Below, one piece after another: positions 11,468 through 23,800 of a stretch of DNA of 64,000 nucleotides (position 1 is the stretch's first letter; each line of letters begins with the position of its first letter). Source of the DNA: Undaria pinnatifida (Eukaryota > Sar > Phaeophyceae > Laminariales > Alariaceae); the NCBI GenBank assembly GCA_012845835.1, contig JABAKD010000028.1, positions 1,557,501-1,621,500 on the forward strand, given 5' to 3'. The notes beneath the pieces were generated by a model. The model made no database searches and had not been told where the DNA came from. It worked only from the letters and a program-made list of their open reading frames with translations. The translations under genes were made by a program, and so were the position numbers.

Positions 11468-11587
11468 GCAGTAGTACATATTATTTAGCAGTACTACATG
11501 TTACTTAGCAGTAGTACATGTTACTTAGCAGTAGTACATGTTACTTAGCAGTAGTACATGTTACTTAGCAGTAGTGCATGTTACTTA
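11468..11587 (+). repeat. 20-bp tandem repeat, six units
   Basis: The unit GCAGTAGTACATGTTACTTA occurs six times head to tail. The first two units and the last carry substitutions and the central ones are identical. There is no spacer between units. Confidence 0.95.
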
Positions 11588-12016
11588 CGTCACTAGTTTT
11601 AGCAATGTTGGTAGAGTTATATATCCTTCATGGGGAAAGACCCGCCGCAAGTTTCAGGGACGTCGTGGCTGCACTGCAACCTACCAGAGAGTTCGGGAAG
11701 ACGTGGCAATCGTCGATATCTGTATGGTGGTTTTGGGTTCGATTGCTCTCTTTCCACTGCATGCCCGCGGGTCGTCACTCTGACAGTATTCCAGACAGCA
11801 GGCGTGTTCCTCTGTGCTCACGATTACCGTGCAGTTCGTACGGTGCAGGCAGCACTCCAGACAGCAAAGTAACCGCTGTAGTCTATAGCCGAGAGTTGGT
11901 TAGTTGTGGGAACGGGGGGGCTCTATGCTGTAGTTGAGTGGATACCCGCGTCCGTGTTAGTTCAGTGTGCACATTGATTGATTTTACTTGTGCGCGTCTT
12001 CGTCTCGTGTGTTTTA

Positions 12017-12749
12017 GGCCAATTCTTATACAGTCGGATTTGTCAGTTGAAAACGGCCCTTTTCGACTGAAGCCTACATCGGTTTTTCTTACACAGTTGA
12101 AAACGTCTTTTTCGACTGGATCTGCCAGTCGAAAAACTCAGTAGAAAAAGTTTTACACGTGTTTTTCGAATCCATCGCATTGCTCATCCCACCGCAAAAC
12201 ACACACCCACACCCCCACACACCAATATCAGGTATCACGCAGCAGTATCATACACCAGCGCCGACGCTGGCTTAGCTGACAACACTGCTGCTGTTTTTCG
12301 CCGCAAGTGAGCTTGGCGCATTCCCAGCTCCGCTCGCAACGTGTATCACACGATGGCCGCAGCGCGCGGTATCGATGTCATTTTGCCAACAACGGCTATG
12401 CCTGCTGTAGCTTTGGTGGCTCTCGGCTGAGTGCAACGCCACGAGCATAGCTTTGGCGGCTTTCGACTAAGTCCAAAGCCACCAACCAGCTTGGACGAGG
12501 GTTCGTCGCGCGCGAAGCACGCGTTGCTCGCGGAGAACGCGCGAAGCACATACAGCAGAGCTTCCAGCCGATTTTCGACTGTCACACAGAAGTACTCCCT
12601 CACACCAACCGCCTCCAGAAAGAGCATAACAACTACAAAATCGACTCAACTGACGATAAGAAGGAGGCTCAGAAAAATCCAGTCAAAAAAATGTCCAGTC
12701 GAAAAGGGCCGTTTTGGTCTGACGGAATCCGAGTGTGTAAGAACTAGCC
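12017..12749. mobile_element. PIF/Harbinger-type MITE, 733 bp
   Basis: The ends form imperfect terminal inverted repeats of roughly 50 bp. The left end begins GGCCAATTCTTA and the reverse complement of the right end begins GGCTAGTTCTTA. Both continue through a TCGGATT core to AACGGCCCTTTTCGACTG. A TTA trinucleotide flanks both ends (12014-12016 and 12750-12752). A GG(C)-starting TIR with a 3-bp TWA target duplication is characteristic of PIF/Harbinger elements. No transposase is encoded; the only ORFs are short and unrelated. It is a non-autonomous element mobilised in trans. Confidence 0.85.
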
Positions 12750-12840
12750 TTAGGAGGGAGAGCGTAGTATTTTCCGGCCGAATGTTGATTTCATTATGGT
12801 TTTTCGGATCTTCCTAGGGCTCCAGCACCTTTGTGCCTTT

Positions 12841-12907
12841 GTGTGACCACGGACTCTAGATTTTTGACAAGAGTCAATGAGAGACAACAACAACAGCAAC
12901 AACAACG

Positions 12908-12947
<40 letters not shown>

Positions 12948-12960
12948 CCACAACAACATA
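12841..12960 (+). repeat. (AAC)n microsatellite with conserved left flank
   Basis: About 24 AAC units (12886-12957), some interrupted by GAC, follow a flank containing TGTGACCACGGACT. The same flank word precedes the AAC tract at 14076-14190. Confidence 0.9.
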
Positions 12961-13617
12961 CCTATCACCATCTGTGAGCAGTCATACTATGCGCGTTGGA
13001 TCTGTGTTACCAGTAAGATATTCAAGGTACACACACCTGTGAGACAACTATGACGTACCAGCGGTACGTCGTATCACGAATATATCGCGTACCACAGCTG
13101 TTAGTTTGCTGTTGATGGGTTGTGCGGGTGTCTCGAAGGTGTGTCGTAGGAAGTGCAGTCGAAGCTCTGGCAGGGCGTAGGCAGAGCTGTGCCCGTACAG
13201 CATACAATGCAGATGCCAGGGTTGTTATCAAGACTCGAGTACACACTCATGTATCTTACGCTCGTTTTATTTTCGGGAACGTTCTGTATGAAGAACAAGT
13301 AAACCTATACATAAGGTTGTTCCTAGTGTTCCTGGAGTGCGTGTGCCGAGGATGTAGCAAGTTCTTCGTACCTGGAGAACTCCGTTGCCGGTATTGCTCA
13401 ACAACTGACAGTTACCAGTAAGACACGCCTGGTACCTGGTACCTGGTACATATATGAAATTTGTCGGCCTTCCAATGGCCGTTACAAGTTAGCGTAAGGC
13501 CGCCCTGACTTCTTCGCCTTGTTGCGTTCTCTCCCGAGTACCATTGATTCACTTGATACCCTCTATGAGCCCAATGCCGTCTTTAGTCAGTTCCTAGGGT
13601 CTGCTAGTATGACATGT

Positions 13618-13775
13618 TTTCTCTTTTCCTTTCGTTGCTTTCTCTTGTCTTGTCTTTTCTTGCTTTTCTTTTCTCTTCTTTTCTTCTTCTATCCTTTTTC
13701 GTTTCTTGCTTTCTTTTCTTTTCTTTCCTTTCCTTTCCTTTCTATTCTTAACTTTTCTTTGTTTTTTTTATTCCA
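13618..13775 (+). repeat. TTTTC/CTTT polypyrimidine tract
   Basis: About 160 bases consist almost wholly of TTTTC, TTCTT and CCTTT words on the plus strand. It is a simple-sequence tract and would form a polypurine/polypyrimidine duplex. Confidence 0.9.
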
Positions 13776-14075
13776 ATTGACTTGCGTCTGACGTGCGTAT
13801 GCGTAGTGATAGGTACTACGTGTAATATATACGTGTTAGTCTTTCTTGGGTGGCAAGCGGTATACCAGGCAGTCGGTTTTTCCAGGCGCGAGTAGTGAGA
13901 CGCATGCACCAGTATGGACCTGGCACATCGTAGGCTGACTCCCGATTTTCACTTTCTATATGTTTCTGGCGGAGGCATGAATTGCGTCAGCTGTGATATA
14001 GGGGTGTATCACCTTTGGTTTGTTTGTGTTTTTCCCTGGGGTATTCCTCAGCTCCAGAGTGACTGGAGCCTATCC

Positions 14076-14113
14076 TGTGACCACGGACTTGATCATGCGA
14101 GTTGATGTGAGAA

Positions 14114-14185
<72 letters not shown>

Positions 14186-14190
14186 CGACA
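14076..14190 (+). repeat. (AAC)n microsatellite, second copy with the same flank
   Basis: About 25 AAC units follow TGTGACCACGGACTTGATC. As at 12841, the tract ends in ACAACATA. Shared left and right edges suggest that the microsatellite travels as part of a dispersed element. Confidence 0.85.
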
Positions 14191-15943
14191 ACATATTAAG
14201 CATCACACACATTCTCAGTTTCTCAGAGTGGAGAGCGGAGTGCACGCTCTCAAACTCTTGGCGTTGAGTCCGAGCCTCCTCCTCCTCTTCTACTTGTCAT
14301 ATGGGCATAACGCGAGTCTGCAACAGGCGGCTGTCCAGGCCACCGCCGAAGACCTTGTACCTTTTGTACTTCATTACGTATGACTTGGATACCAATAATA
14401 CCATCGTAGTAGTTAACTACTATGGTAGCTGTTTTCACGTTCGTAGTCTGCTGTACCAGTAGCTATGTACCAGTGAACATTTTTAGCGTGATGCCTCCGG
14501 CGGCGCTTCGAGTGCCAGCCGACCTGCCGACTTGCCGACAAGAGTCAGCTACGTACGAAGTTGGCTTGGGCGCCTACAGCGTCTTGGCACCACAGGTACC
14601 GGGTACCTGCCGACACGGGCCTCGAATTATGACAAGAGTACTGCCATAGTACTAGATTACAGCAGTAGTCGTAGCAAGGTGACGTTTCCTCAGTACAGGA
14701 GTGAAGTACGTATGTATGCTCTCAGGCAGCCACGGTCAACATCAACGGCCTACAAGCTAACCGTTTGCCAGCAGAGGAAGCAGACAGCAAAACAGAGACA
14801 GACCCTCACCTTGGTATCACGCAGCACGCAGCACCCGTTCCGGTGTGTATCTCTTGTGTCGCACAACTAAATGCGGCGAGATTGGTTTCAGGGGGTTTCA
14901 GTATGTTTTCGAAGCGTTATTTTAACCGGGGCTGCAAGCGCCATGTGGGACGACGTTCCCGTGGAATGCGCTAACTTCCTGGTCTACAGAAAGCACTAAA
15001 AGCTGGGCAACGAGAGAAACTCAGGGAACACCCGTAGACAGTGAATCTATGGACACGTTGTAGGGCTTAAAATAGCGAGTTTGGTGACCCTATCAGGCTG
15101 GCGCACTGTGCGAGAGCTTGTCATTTTTTCATATTTTTAAATTTGTGAACTTGTGAAGCTATAGTCTAGACTATACTTTGAGTAGGCACAAGCACCCGCC
15201 GTGACGATTGGAGTCGGCTGCTGTGGCCATGGCATCCTCTCCACCTCGAGCACCGACACGGACTACGCGTGCTTCAGTACCTTATGGTCTCCAGCAGTTG
15301 GAGGTACGATGAGCGGTTTTATGAAGGTAAACATGAGACACATGTATTTTGTCTGCTGATGTGTTGTAAACTGCAAACTGGAACAAGAGCAAAGCACTCT
15401 ATCATACTCTGCTCCGCGGGCGGCAGACGCCGCCCGCTACGCTCGCGCCAGGAATACAACACAATGTTACCCAAATGTGAAAGAGACAGGAATAGAAGGT
15501 GCATGATTTCATGAAGCCCGCGACATGATAATGCCAAGAGCTCTATGGGCAGAGCTGTTTACTCTGTGCTGTGTTGCGAGCTTGCTGGCGATGTCACGTT
15601 CAGATTGGCAGTACGGGCGAATACGACAAAAAAAGACTTTTATTATTCAGAACGGGTGTATGATAGCGCATCATCACCAGCTGCTTGTGGTAGAGCACCA
15701 AATACGAACGCAAGATGACATTCTAGTTGTACACCGTAATATTTTTACTTACATCTATGGAACTAGCTATGGAGAACGGCAACAAAAGCGAAATCGTAGT
15801 GCATCACCACGGCCTGCTATTGGTCGGACGCAGAATACGAATGCAAAACGTAGTCGTATAACGTAGACGCTTAACTTGCATCTATCATATTAAGGCTTAT
15901 ATTAAGCTATACGGTTTATGCGCGTGGGGCGTATAAATAAACA
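14191..15943. other. Non-genic region, nothing recognised
   Basis: No exon, RNA gene or transposon terminus was recognised. Several ORFs of 60-110 codons lack splice or family support. Confidence 0.45.
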
Positions 15944-16327
15944 CTAATTGCAGTATATGGAAACGAACCCGACTACCCAGTGCACATTGGACATGCACGT
16001 GACTCTACAACTTGCCATGAAGATTGTACTTGGGGCGCCTAACTTCTTGTTGTAATTGTAGTAAACTCCGCAGGTGTCGCAGACACCGAAGAGCAAAGCC
16101 GAATTCCGCCTGTTGCGGATGTTGACTGTGCCCCCACAGTGCTTGCCAGAGCACGGGTACGTCTTTCTCACGCCGGCAACGCCGCCGACCACGGTCCAGC
16201 CAGCACTCCCACCCCCACCCGCACCACCGCCACCGGCAAAGCCTCCACCACCTCCCCCTCCTTGGCTTTGGTTGGTGGGCTTCGGCTTTTTAGCAGGAGA
16301 GCAACGATAGATGCTTGAAGACAACAT
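15944..16327 (-). CDS. Candidate Gly-rich zinc-ribbon protein or exon
   Basis: An open frame of 127 codons begins MLSSSIYRCSPAKKPKP. A Gly/Ala-rich stretch follows (about residues 24-42), then a four-cysteine pattern: YPCSGKHCGG and, eighteen residues after the second Cys, CDTCG. The spacing is C-x4-C-x18-C-x2-C, compatible with a zinc ribbon. A pyrimidine-rich stretch ending in AAAAG just before codon 14 could be a splice acceptor, so the true exon may be shorter. No neighbouring exon could be joined. I recognise no family, and the tail after the cysteines looks non-conserved. It may equally be a chance ORF opposite GC-rich sequence. Confidence 0.3.
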   Translation of the reverse strand: MLSSSIYRCSPAKKPKPTNQSQGGGGGGGFAGGGGAGGGGSAGWTVVGGVAGVRKTYPCSGKHCGGTVNIRNRRNSALLFGVCDTCGVYYNYNKKLGAPSTIFMASCRVTCMSNVHWVVGFVSIYCN

Positions 16328-17411
16328 GCTGCTCGCTCTCCGAGTTGTAAAGTGGTGGGGAAGCGCTACGGCGACAGGTGGCCAGCGCAGGGAGCTGAAA
16401 GTAGGTGCCTACTCGTAGAACACTAAAAAGCCGGCAGTCAACTTCAACATCTCACGACTTTGCGCCGTAGATGCGTCGTAGAGTCGTAGATCATACGTTG
16501 GTAAAAACGAAATTAAACACCTGAAAGTCGATCAAAAACGAAGGAATACCTGAAATTCGTAGATCATACGTTGCATAAAGTTAACTCGTAAATCATACGT
16601 TGCGTAAAGTTACGGAATGAAGAAAATAAAAAGAGAAACGGGAAAAAAGGAAACGAAGAAAGCGAAGAAAGTAAGGAACGCGAAGAATGCCGGGAAGGTT
16701 CTCCGAGAGGGGGGTTTAGGCAGGCGTGTTCCAAGTGGGAGCGCTGAGAGCGGAGCAGGTCCCATTAACCAAGTGAATAAGGTTTGAAAATTTTTCGAGG
16801 ACAAATGTAATTATATCTACATACGTAGAGCTCCATAAATAATACTGTTAATAGGTTACGTGCCTCGTGCACCCAGTCACGAAGGTTGCGCAGGAGAGCA
16901 TCCACATTCGTATCTCTTCGCTGTATGACGAGTCCCGTTTTTGTTGTCTTGTGGTTCTTCCAATGGCTTTCCGAGCCGGCCCAGCCCTTGAAAGCTAAGT
17001 ATTTTCAGTCCTATGATCAGCACTTAACTGCGCGACCGTGTCAGGCTCGCATGGAACTGAGTCGAGCACGATATCTGGTAGTGGATACACGCGACGTGCG
17101 CTTGGTATGATAAGGGTGAAGCGCCACCTCCCCACCCGCCCCTTCTTCTCCTATCGGCAAAACAGTACACCAGTATATCTTGCAGCAGCATGTGTCAATA
17201 ATTTCAAGACTGCTGCTGTTATGTGCATGTGTAATGTGGAATATTGCTGTTTTACTATTAATGATTGCCACGAATCATGCACTTCGTGTTGTCGAATGCT
17301 GGCGACAGGGTGAGATTCTGGCGTCGATCGGCCTGGCAGGGGGTCTGAAGGCCTCCATAATGTTGTCCGCCTGCTGCCTGGAGTTGTGGGCTGCTCTGGC
17401 TTCATCGCTCA
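16328..17411. other. Upstream region of the WD40 gene, nothing recognised
   Basis: No exon could be defended. Bases near 16480-16600 repeat GTAGATCATACGTTG three times within 120 bases, a minor local repetition. Confidence 0.4.
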
Positions 17412-17705
17412 TGGACGAACAGCTCTTCGGCAAGTGAGAGCGAATTGCATTCGAGGTGTTTATAGATGTTTCAGATGTTTTACACACCTGTATTCCTCGC
17501 TCAAAAAAACTGAAGTAGTTTCACAAACCTGCATTCTACACTTCAAAAACTGCGTTACAAATTTACGGACGAACAGCTCTTCGGCAAAGAGCGAACTGCA
17601 TTCGAGGTGTTTCGATGTTTCACACACCTGTATTCCTCGCTCAAAAAAACTGAAGTAGTTTCAAAAACCTGCATTCTACACTTCAAAAACTGCGTTACAA
17701 TTTTG
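17412..17705 (+). repeat. 155-bp tandem duplication
   Basis: Units start at GGACGAACAGCTCTTCGGCA (17412 and 17567). They share CGAGGTGTTT, CACCTGTATTCCTCGCTC and CTTCAAAAACTGCGTTACAA, and differ by small indels. The second unit ends about 110 bases before the proposed ATG of the WD40 gene, so the duplication may lie in its 5' leader or promoter. Confidence 0.9.
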
Positions 17706-17817
17706 CGGCCTCCTGTTATTGTTTTTTTTTGTCGTATTTCGTTCACCATCATCAAGTGCACTTGCACCTCGTCTGTGGCTGTGCATCTTATCTGGACATA
17801 AATGGACACTAACAAGC

Positions 17818-20800
17818 ATGACCAAAAATCATCAGATGCGTCTTGGAAATTTTTACTTTGGCCTCCCCGTCGACGCGGCAGTGCCATCAGATACCAGCTC
17901 AAAGCAAGTCACGACAGCAACATCTCCCATTGCATGCTCTGCAACGTCTGTCAAAATCTTTCGGAGCAGGCTGTACGCCGGGTTAGCCGGAGTCGAGAAC
18001 CCAGAAGACGCTTTCCATCAACCACCGTCGCCACGGCCGCTATCGCTAGCGCCCTCTAAGAAGCTCAACCGACGCCAGCCATCCGATCGCGTGCTTCGGA
18101 GTACCCCCCCCCCCTCTCCCCCGACACCACCTTCGCCGACACCACCGTCGCCGCCAGGGGTGCTGGTGGGCGTAAAACGAGCCCGACATAGTCAGCCTCT
18201 CCCAGGCGAACTGGCAGCGGCAGCGGCTGCAGTGATGACCGTGGCGGTGACGGCAGGAGAGGGAAGAACACACCTCTCCAACGGCAACGACGCCGGTAAA
18301 CATCCGAGGTCGATCGTTCCGGACGGTTCTTTGACGCGGGGAGGGGAGGGTGGGGCAGGGTTGAGGGGTTCTGGAGCCCAATCTGGCGGCAGCCTCGGCC
18401 AGACGGCAGTCGAGCCCTCGCTGTCATCACTTGTACAGGCGCCCACGCTGCCGGAGCCGCTGAATCAGCCGAAGAATCGGGTGTTGTTGTACCGGCCGGG
18501 AATCCCGCAGGCGTGGAGAGCGCGGCTGAAGAGGGACCTAGCGGCGGGGAGAGAACCGTCAGAAACGTTTCAGTTTCCGGCGCTAGGCCGGTGAGAGCTC
18601 CGAGTGTGTTTGGTCTTGTATTGGTTTGCCTAGGGCATTGGGTTTGAGTTGATGGGTGGATAGATTAGTGGGTTGAGTTGTCGGTTGTTTGGTTGGTTAG
18701 TTGGTTGGGTAGTTGATTGGTTGGTTGACTGGTTGGTTGGTTTGTTTTGTTGACGGGTTTGTTTGTTTGTTGGTTGGTTGGGTGGTTGTCCGGTTGGCTG
18801 GTTGGTCGGTTGGTTGGTATCTTGCGTCGTGGGTTTTCGTTCGCACGAGTGTTTTGGGCGATGTGATGCGCCGAAGTGACCGAGGCTTTGAGACCAGGCA
18901 GTGACTTGATATCCCCCTCCTCCACCGTCTCCGCCCCAGCATTGTAAGGATGTGAGGGTCTATGGTCTTTTGTCTACGCCCGTGCATGACAATGCGTACA
19001 CTCTTCCCCCTTGGCCCTTACCACTCCTCCCTCCCCCCGCCCCCCGCCTTCCTGCCGCTGCCGACGATGGCTGGAAACAAATGGCAGAGGGAAGCAAGAC
19101 GTCCTCATGGTAGTGGTGCCGTCGAGCCCCCCCGTCGTCGCTGTAACCTGCATGACAGACTTGTCTCTCTACTTTCTCGACGGGACGCCCCTCCCCGTTA
19201 TCCCGACGTCTTGGAACCCTCCCCCTAAGGGGGGAGGCGTATCCCCCGCCGAAGAAGGTAGGGGCTCAGACGCCTTCTACCACGCCGGCTGTGCGCCTCA
19301 CCTGAATCCGATGAGAGCGGAGGCTCACAAGAGGGACATCCGCTGTCTCGCTGGCTCTCCGGCGGGCGACATGGTTGCTACTGGGTAAGTTTGCAAATTG
19401 CCATGGGCTTATTCGAAATATAGGATGTTTAGTCTTTTTGTAACCGCGGGCTAGATTTCAGGGGAATGAGGTGACTTGGAAACATCATGATCTTCATTAT
19501 CATGAGAAGCAAGCACTTACTTGCCTTGAATCGGAAATACGCGATTGGGGATGTTAATCGCTCTACGTTACCGTTGTCACCCTGGTTAGCCCAGGAGCAG
19601 CAAACGGTAAGCCCCGTGGGTAGATCGCGTTGGGTTCTCTTCGCCCGAGACGAGACGGTCGTAGTCGTGCTTGTTGTGGTTATCGTCGTCGTGGGATTTG
19701 GTGCGGTTTGCGAGTTTTGCCGCCGAATTCTCCGACTCTTGGTCAATTTCAGACTCGATCGCTCTGTTTTGTGTCGACACTTTGCGCCTCTCGTGTTTCT
19801 TGGTGGCGCGTGTTTCTCATTTCGAAAAAAAAAAGAAGAGAGGGAGGTTTTGTAACGGTCGCATCCTGAACGGCCCAATCATTTAAACGGGAGGCGCTAT
19901 AATGCTTGGCATTGATACGTGTTTTGTTGTCGTCGCGAATGGCTGCGTGCGGTCGTTCTCGAGGGATTAAAAACGAAACGTAGCTAAGAAACAAGTACAA
20001 ACGAAAACAGACGATGGCATTCGTTTTTCGAAACCAGGTCACTTGATTGCACAATCCGAGTGCGCTCTGTGCCTCACTGTGATTGGGTGCGCCGATTGCG
20101 AGGACACAACGCCGGAGTGAGGTGCTTGGTGTTTCATGGAAACAGGTGAGGGGAACAGATGAGACTATACAGCGGCTTAAGTCTTAAATGAGATGGTACA
20201 TCAGTATTTTCTTAAAATGAGAGGGTACAGCAGCAATATTCTTTCATTAAACGGTAATGCAGCATTATTCTTAAATGTGAAGGTACACCAGCATTGTTCT
20301 TAAATGAGACTTTACAGTTGCAGGATTCTTAAATGAGACGGTTCAGCAATAGGGTTCTTAAATGAGATGGTACAGCAAAAATCTTCTTGAAGGGAATGAT
20401 CGAGTAGCAACCTTTGGTGTATGAATCGGAAAGGATTCAAATTGATGTCGTTGGTGGTATCCATGTCAATCACACTACTGCCGTTGTTGCTGTGCATTGC
20501 TGAAAACCGTCGATGCGAGCGAGATGTAAGATGTAGTTGCATTGGCTTTTGCCGGGACGTGACATGTCTTGGAGCACTTGAGCACTGCCGTGCCCCTTCC
20601 CCCTTCCCCCGCCCCACCCCCCCCTCCTCTCCCTCGCCCTTGCCCCCGCCCCCTATGCCCCCCACCTTGCCCCTGATGTTACCCTATCAACGACGGCCGC
20701 CATGTGGAGAAGGCTCGTCAGTGCTGATTCCCTCGGATTAATTTCGGTCTGGGACGTGTTTCCCGTGGTGCGGAAAGTACAGACGGCGTTGAGACATTAC

Positions 20801-23800
20801 GACAGCGTGCAGGCGAGTCAGTGGTCGCATTTTGTATTCGAGCCGCGTTTACGGCTTGCCCCCGCTTCGACTGAATTGTTGAATTGTACATCGTTTGTGA
20901 ACCCTAGCCCTAAGCCTAGCCTCAACCGGGTGGTTTTCTTGAATTGAACCTCTAACGCGTGTTTGTGTGCATTTTTCATATAAATCATTCTGTCGGCGCC
21001 GGACCAAGTAATATACTCATACTAAGTAATGCACGCGAGTCTCGACCAGGCCAAGTTATTATATTTTAGCAGAGTGGAACTATAACTATAGGTAGGGTTC
21101 AAGGGTATATCACTCCTTCTTAGCGATAGCCAAACAAGGGTATATACACGGTGCTGTTGTGGCCAAAAGAGGGTACAATTCTGTTTCAGCGTTCGCCACG
21201 CCCCCAGGACGCCATCTGATTGGCTGGGTGGATCGGTTATCGGTTCTAGGTCTGTTGCTATTATCGTACTCGTACACACGTATCATACACACATACATTT
21301 CTGACCACATGCATCAAGTAGTTGCAGGTTCAGGCGGGAACACTATTCATCTAGCTCTACGTCTACGGGGACAAACGAGGAGTACATCAAGGTTTTTGGT
21401 TTCCGTCAAAGACAGTACCAAACCAAAGCGTTGTGCACTACCTCCAACTCATGGAAAATCCTACCACGTACGCGACACATACCAAAATTGTTGCTGCCAA
21501 CGAATTAATTATGTTGGACAACATCCAAGTGCGACTGACATTCGCTGATCAACCCTATCCATTACTACCAAGTGCAAACACATGTGACGTAATATATAGC
21601 AACAAGCACTATTCCACGTACGGTACACAGCATCCCCTGACCACTAATTATTCGTTTGCGCGTACATCAGTACAACGTGCAACCACCGCTATCACACTCT
21701 TCCCGCTGAGTACTACTCTTTCTTTGGGGCAATGCACTAGCTCATGTCACACGTTTCCTCTAAGAAGAGCAGTAGGGTTTATCTATGTGAGTATGCGTAA
21801 CACCATTATAGGTGGAAACGTATGTATACGTGTGTTACCTGTGTCTCCCTTTTCGCCTTGCGACGCCCCCGGGATTCACGTTATCCGCATCCCGAAGGAG
21901 AATCTTGTAATAAATATAAAATGATAAATATACGCCTCAGCTGTATACTTGGAAGTATAACGCTACGCTTATCGATTTTCGTTTGCAATCGCATGGGTTT
22001 CGTGGACCCGCATGGTCATCAGCAGTAGACCACACTATATTTTGAAACAGACTAACGCTCTAGACTGGCCCGACCTTCACGCAACAATGGAACCTAAAGT
22101 CAAGGGTATCTCCTCGCGCTCCTCGCTCTTACGATGGTGGCGCTCTCGAGCCAAAATTCGTTGTGAGGAACATAGTCCAGCAGGACGGATGAGCCCCGTT
22201 CGCGTTCGGTGGCTGCTTCCTCGAGGAGGAAGGGTCTTGCTCCTCCGCTCGGTGCACGGCGGAGGAGTGTTGATTGGCTACGGTAGGAACACTATACGTC
22301 TCACTTCGCCTTCGCGTGCGTGTGACATGTGCAGACCGAAACTAACCGTCACCAACACTTTTTTTGCTACCCTACCTACAACTGCTAGCGTAATTTTTGA
22401 GGTGGCAAACCACATGGCAAGACACGTGTTTTCCTCGAGAGGCAATCTCATTATGCATTTCCCTCCTGCGGCGAAAAGAATTGCGCGGGGATTTTTCTCG
22501 CAGCACCTCCCCCCCCCCCCTTCCTCAATGCCTCTCCGTGTAAATACGTACATATGCTCTGTCGAACTGTTGTGGCCAGACCTTGACCTCGGTAGGCGGG
22601 GGCGAGCGGCTTGCGAGCGGCGCTTTGGACGGAAGTGTGGTGATCTGGTCCATGTCCGGCGACGGCACCATCGCTCCCATCGTGACCTACGCCGGCTTGT
22701 GCCACCCTTATCGCCTCGCAGCTTTTGGAAGGTTTGTTCGGTTGTGTATGGCGTTGGTCGGTAGCGTGCTTGATGAAATGCTGCTTGCTGTTAGCACTTG
22801 ATGGACGCCGATGGGGTGGGACGAGTGCGCCCGCAGCCGTGGGTTTGTTGTGGGCTCCGCGCAGCGCGCGCCCCGGTAGTCGGGCCTGTTTGAAGTGTGA
22901 TGGCCGAGTGAGTATAGCGGTCGAGTGTAACGGCCAATCGTAACGGCCGAGTGTAACGACCAGGTGTAACGACCAAGTGTAACGGTCGAATGTAACGACC
23001 AAGTGTAACAGCCGAGTGTACCTGCCGAGGGTAGCGGCCGAGTGCATTGGCTGAGCGTCGTGAGTGAGTGTAACGGCCGAGTGTAACGACCGAGTGTAAC
23101 GGCCGAGTGCAATGGCTGAGCGTCATGGTGAGTCTTACGGCCGAGTATAACGGCTGCGTGTTCAAGTCGCGGGGAACGACCGAGTGTGACGGCCGCGTGT
23201 AACAGTTACGTCCAACAACCAAGTGTAGTGGCCAAGTGAAACAAACAGCCGAGCGAAACAATCGCATGGAGCGGTCGCATATTTTGGTCGAGTGTAATCG
23301 CTGCGTTTAACTGCCGAGTGAAATGGCCAAGTGTAACGGCCGAGTGTAACGGTCGGCCGAGTGCAACGGCCGAGTGTAACGGCCAAGTGTAACGGCCGAG
23401 TGTAACGGCCGAGTGTAACGGCCGAGTGTAACGGACGAGTGCAACGACCAAGGGTAAGGGCCGAGTGTAACGGGAGTGTATCGGCAGAGTGTAACGACCG
23501 AGTGTAACGACCGAGTGAAACAGTGGAATGGAACGACCGCGTGTAACGGCGGAGTACAGCGACCAATTGTGACGCTCAAGTGTAATGGCTGAGTGTATCA
23601 GTCGAGTGTAACGGCCGCGTGTAACGATCGAGTGCCACGACCGAGTGAAACGGCCGCGTTGAATGGTCGCCTGTGCCGGTTGCGTGTGATGACCTGTGTA
23701 ACGGCCGAGAGTAACGGCCGAGTGTACCAGCCGGATTTAACGACCAAGTGTAGCTGCTGATTGTACGGCCGAGAGTAGCGGCCGGGTGTGATGGCCGAGT

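Larger units (their letters stand above)
9211..12013. other. Non-genic region upstream of the CHCH gene
   Basis: It presumably holds the CHCH promoter at its left end. Otherwise I see only the 198-bp tandem duplication and the 20-bp array listed separately. No exon with family support was found. Confidence 0.5.

Noticed and set aside
11468-11587. Six 20-bp direct repeats resembling a CRISPR array
   Set aside because: Units are contiguous with no spacers and the DNA is nuclear eukaryotic, so this is an ordinary tandem repeat.
12168-12185. TTCGAATCC resembling a tRNA T-loop
   Set aside because: No acceptor stem, D-arm or anticodon arm could be built around it. It is inside the MITE.
1228-12405. 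Inverted repeats at 1.2 and 12.2 kb as ends of one giant 11-kb transposon
   Set aside because: The 12-kb copy has its own two TIRs and TTA duplication, so the pair is two separate insertions of one MITE family in opposite orientation.
17275-17487. Minus ORF with MSDEARAAHNSRQQADNIME as a first exon of a minus-strand gene
   Set aside because: The composition is attractive, but no usable donor or next exon was found and the region overlaps a tandem duplication.
22012-22764. 250-codon plus-strand ORF upstream of WD40 exon four
   Set aside because: It is in a different frame from the WD40 blade and crosses a clear acceptor. The Arg-rich composition is typical of out-of-frame GC-rich sequence.
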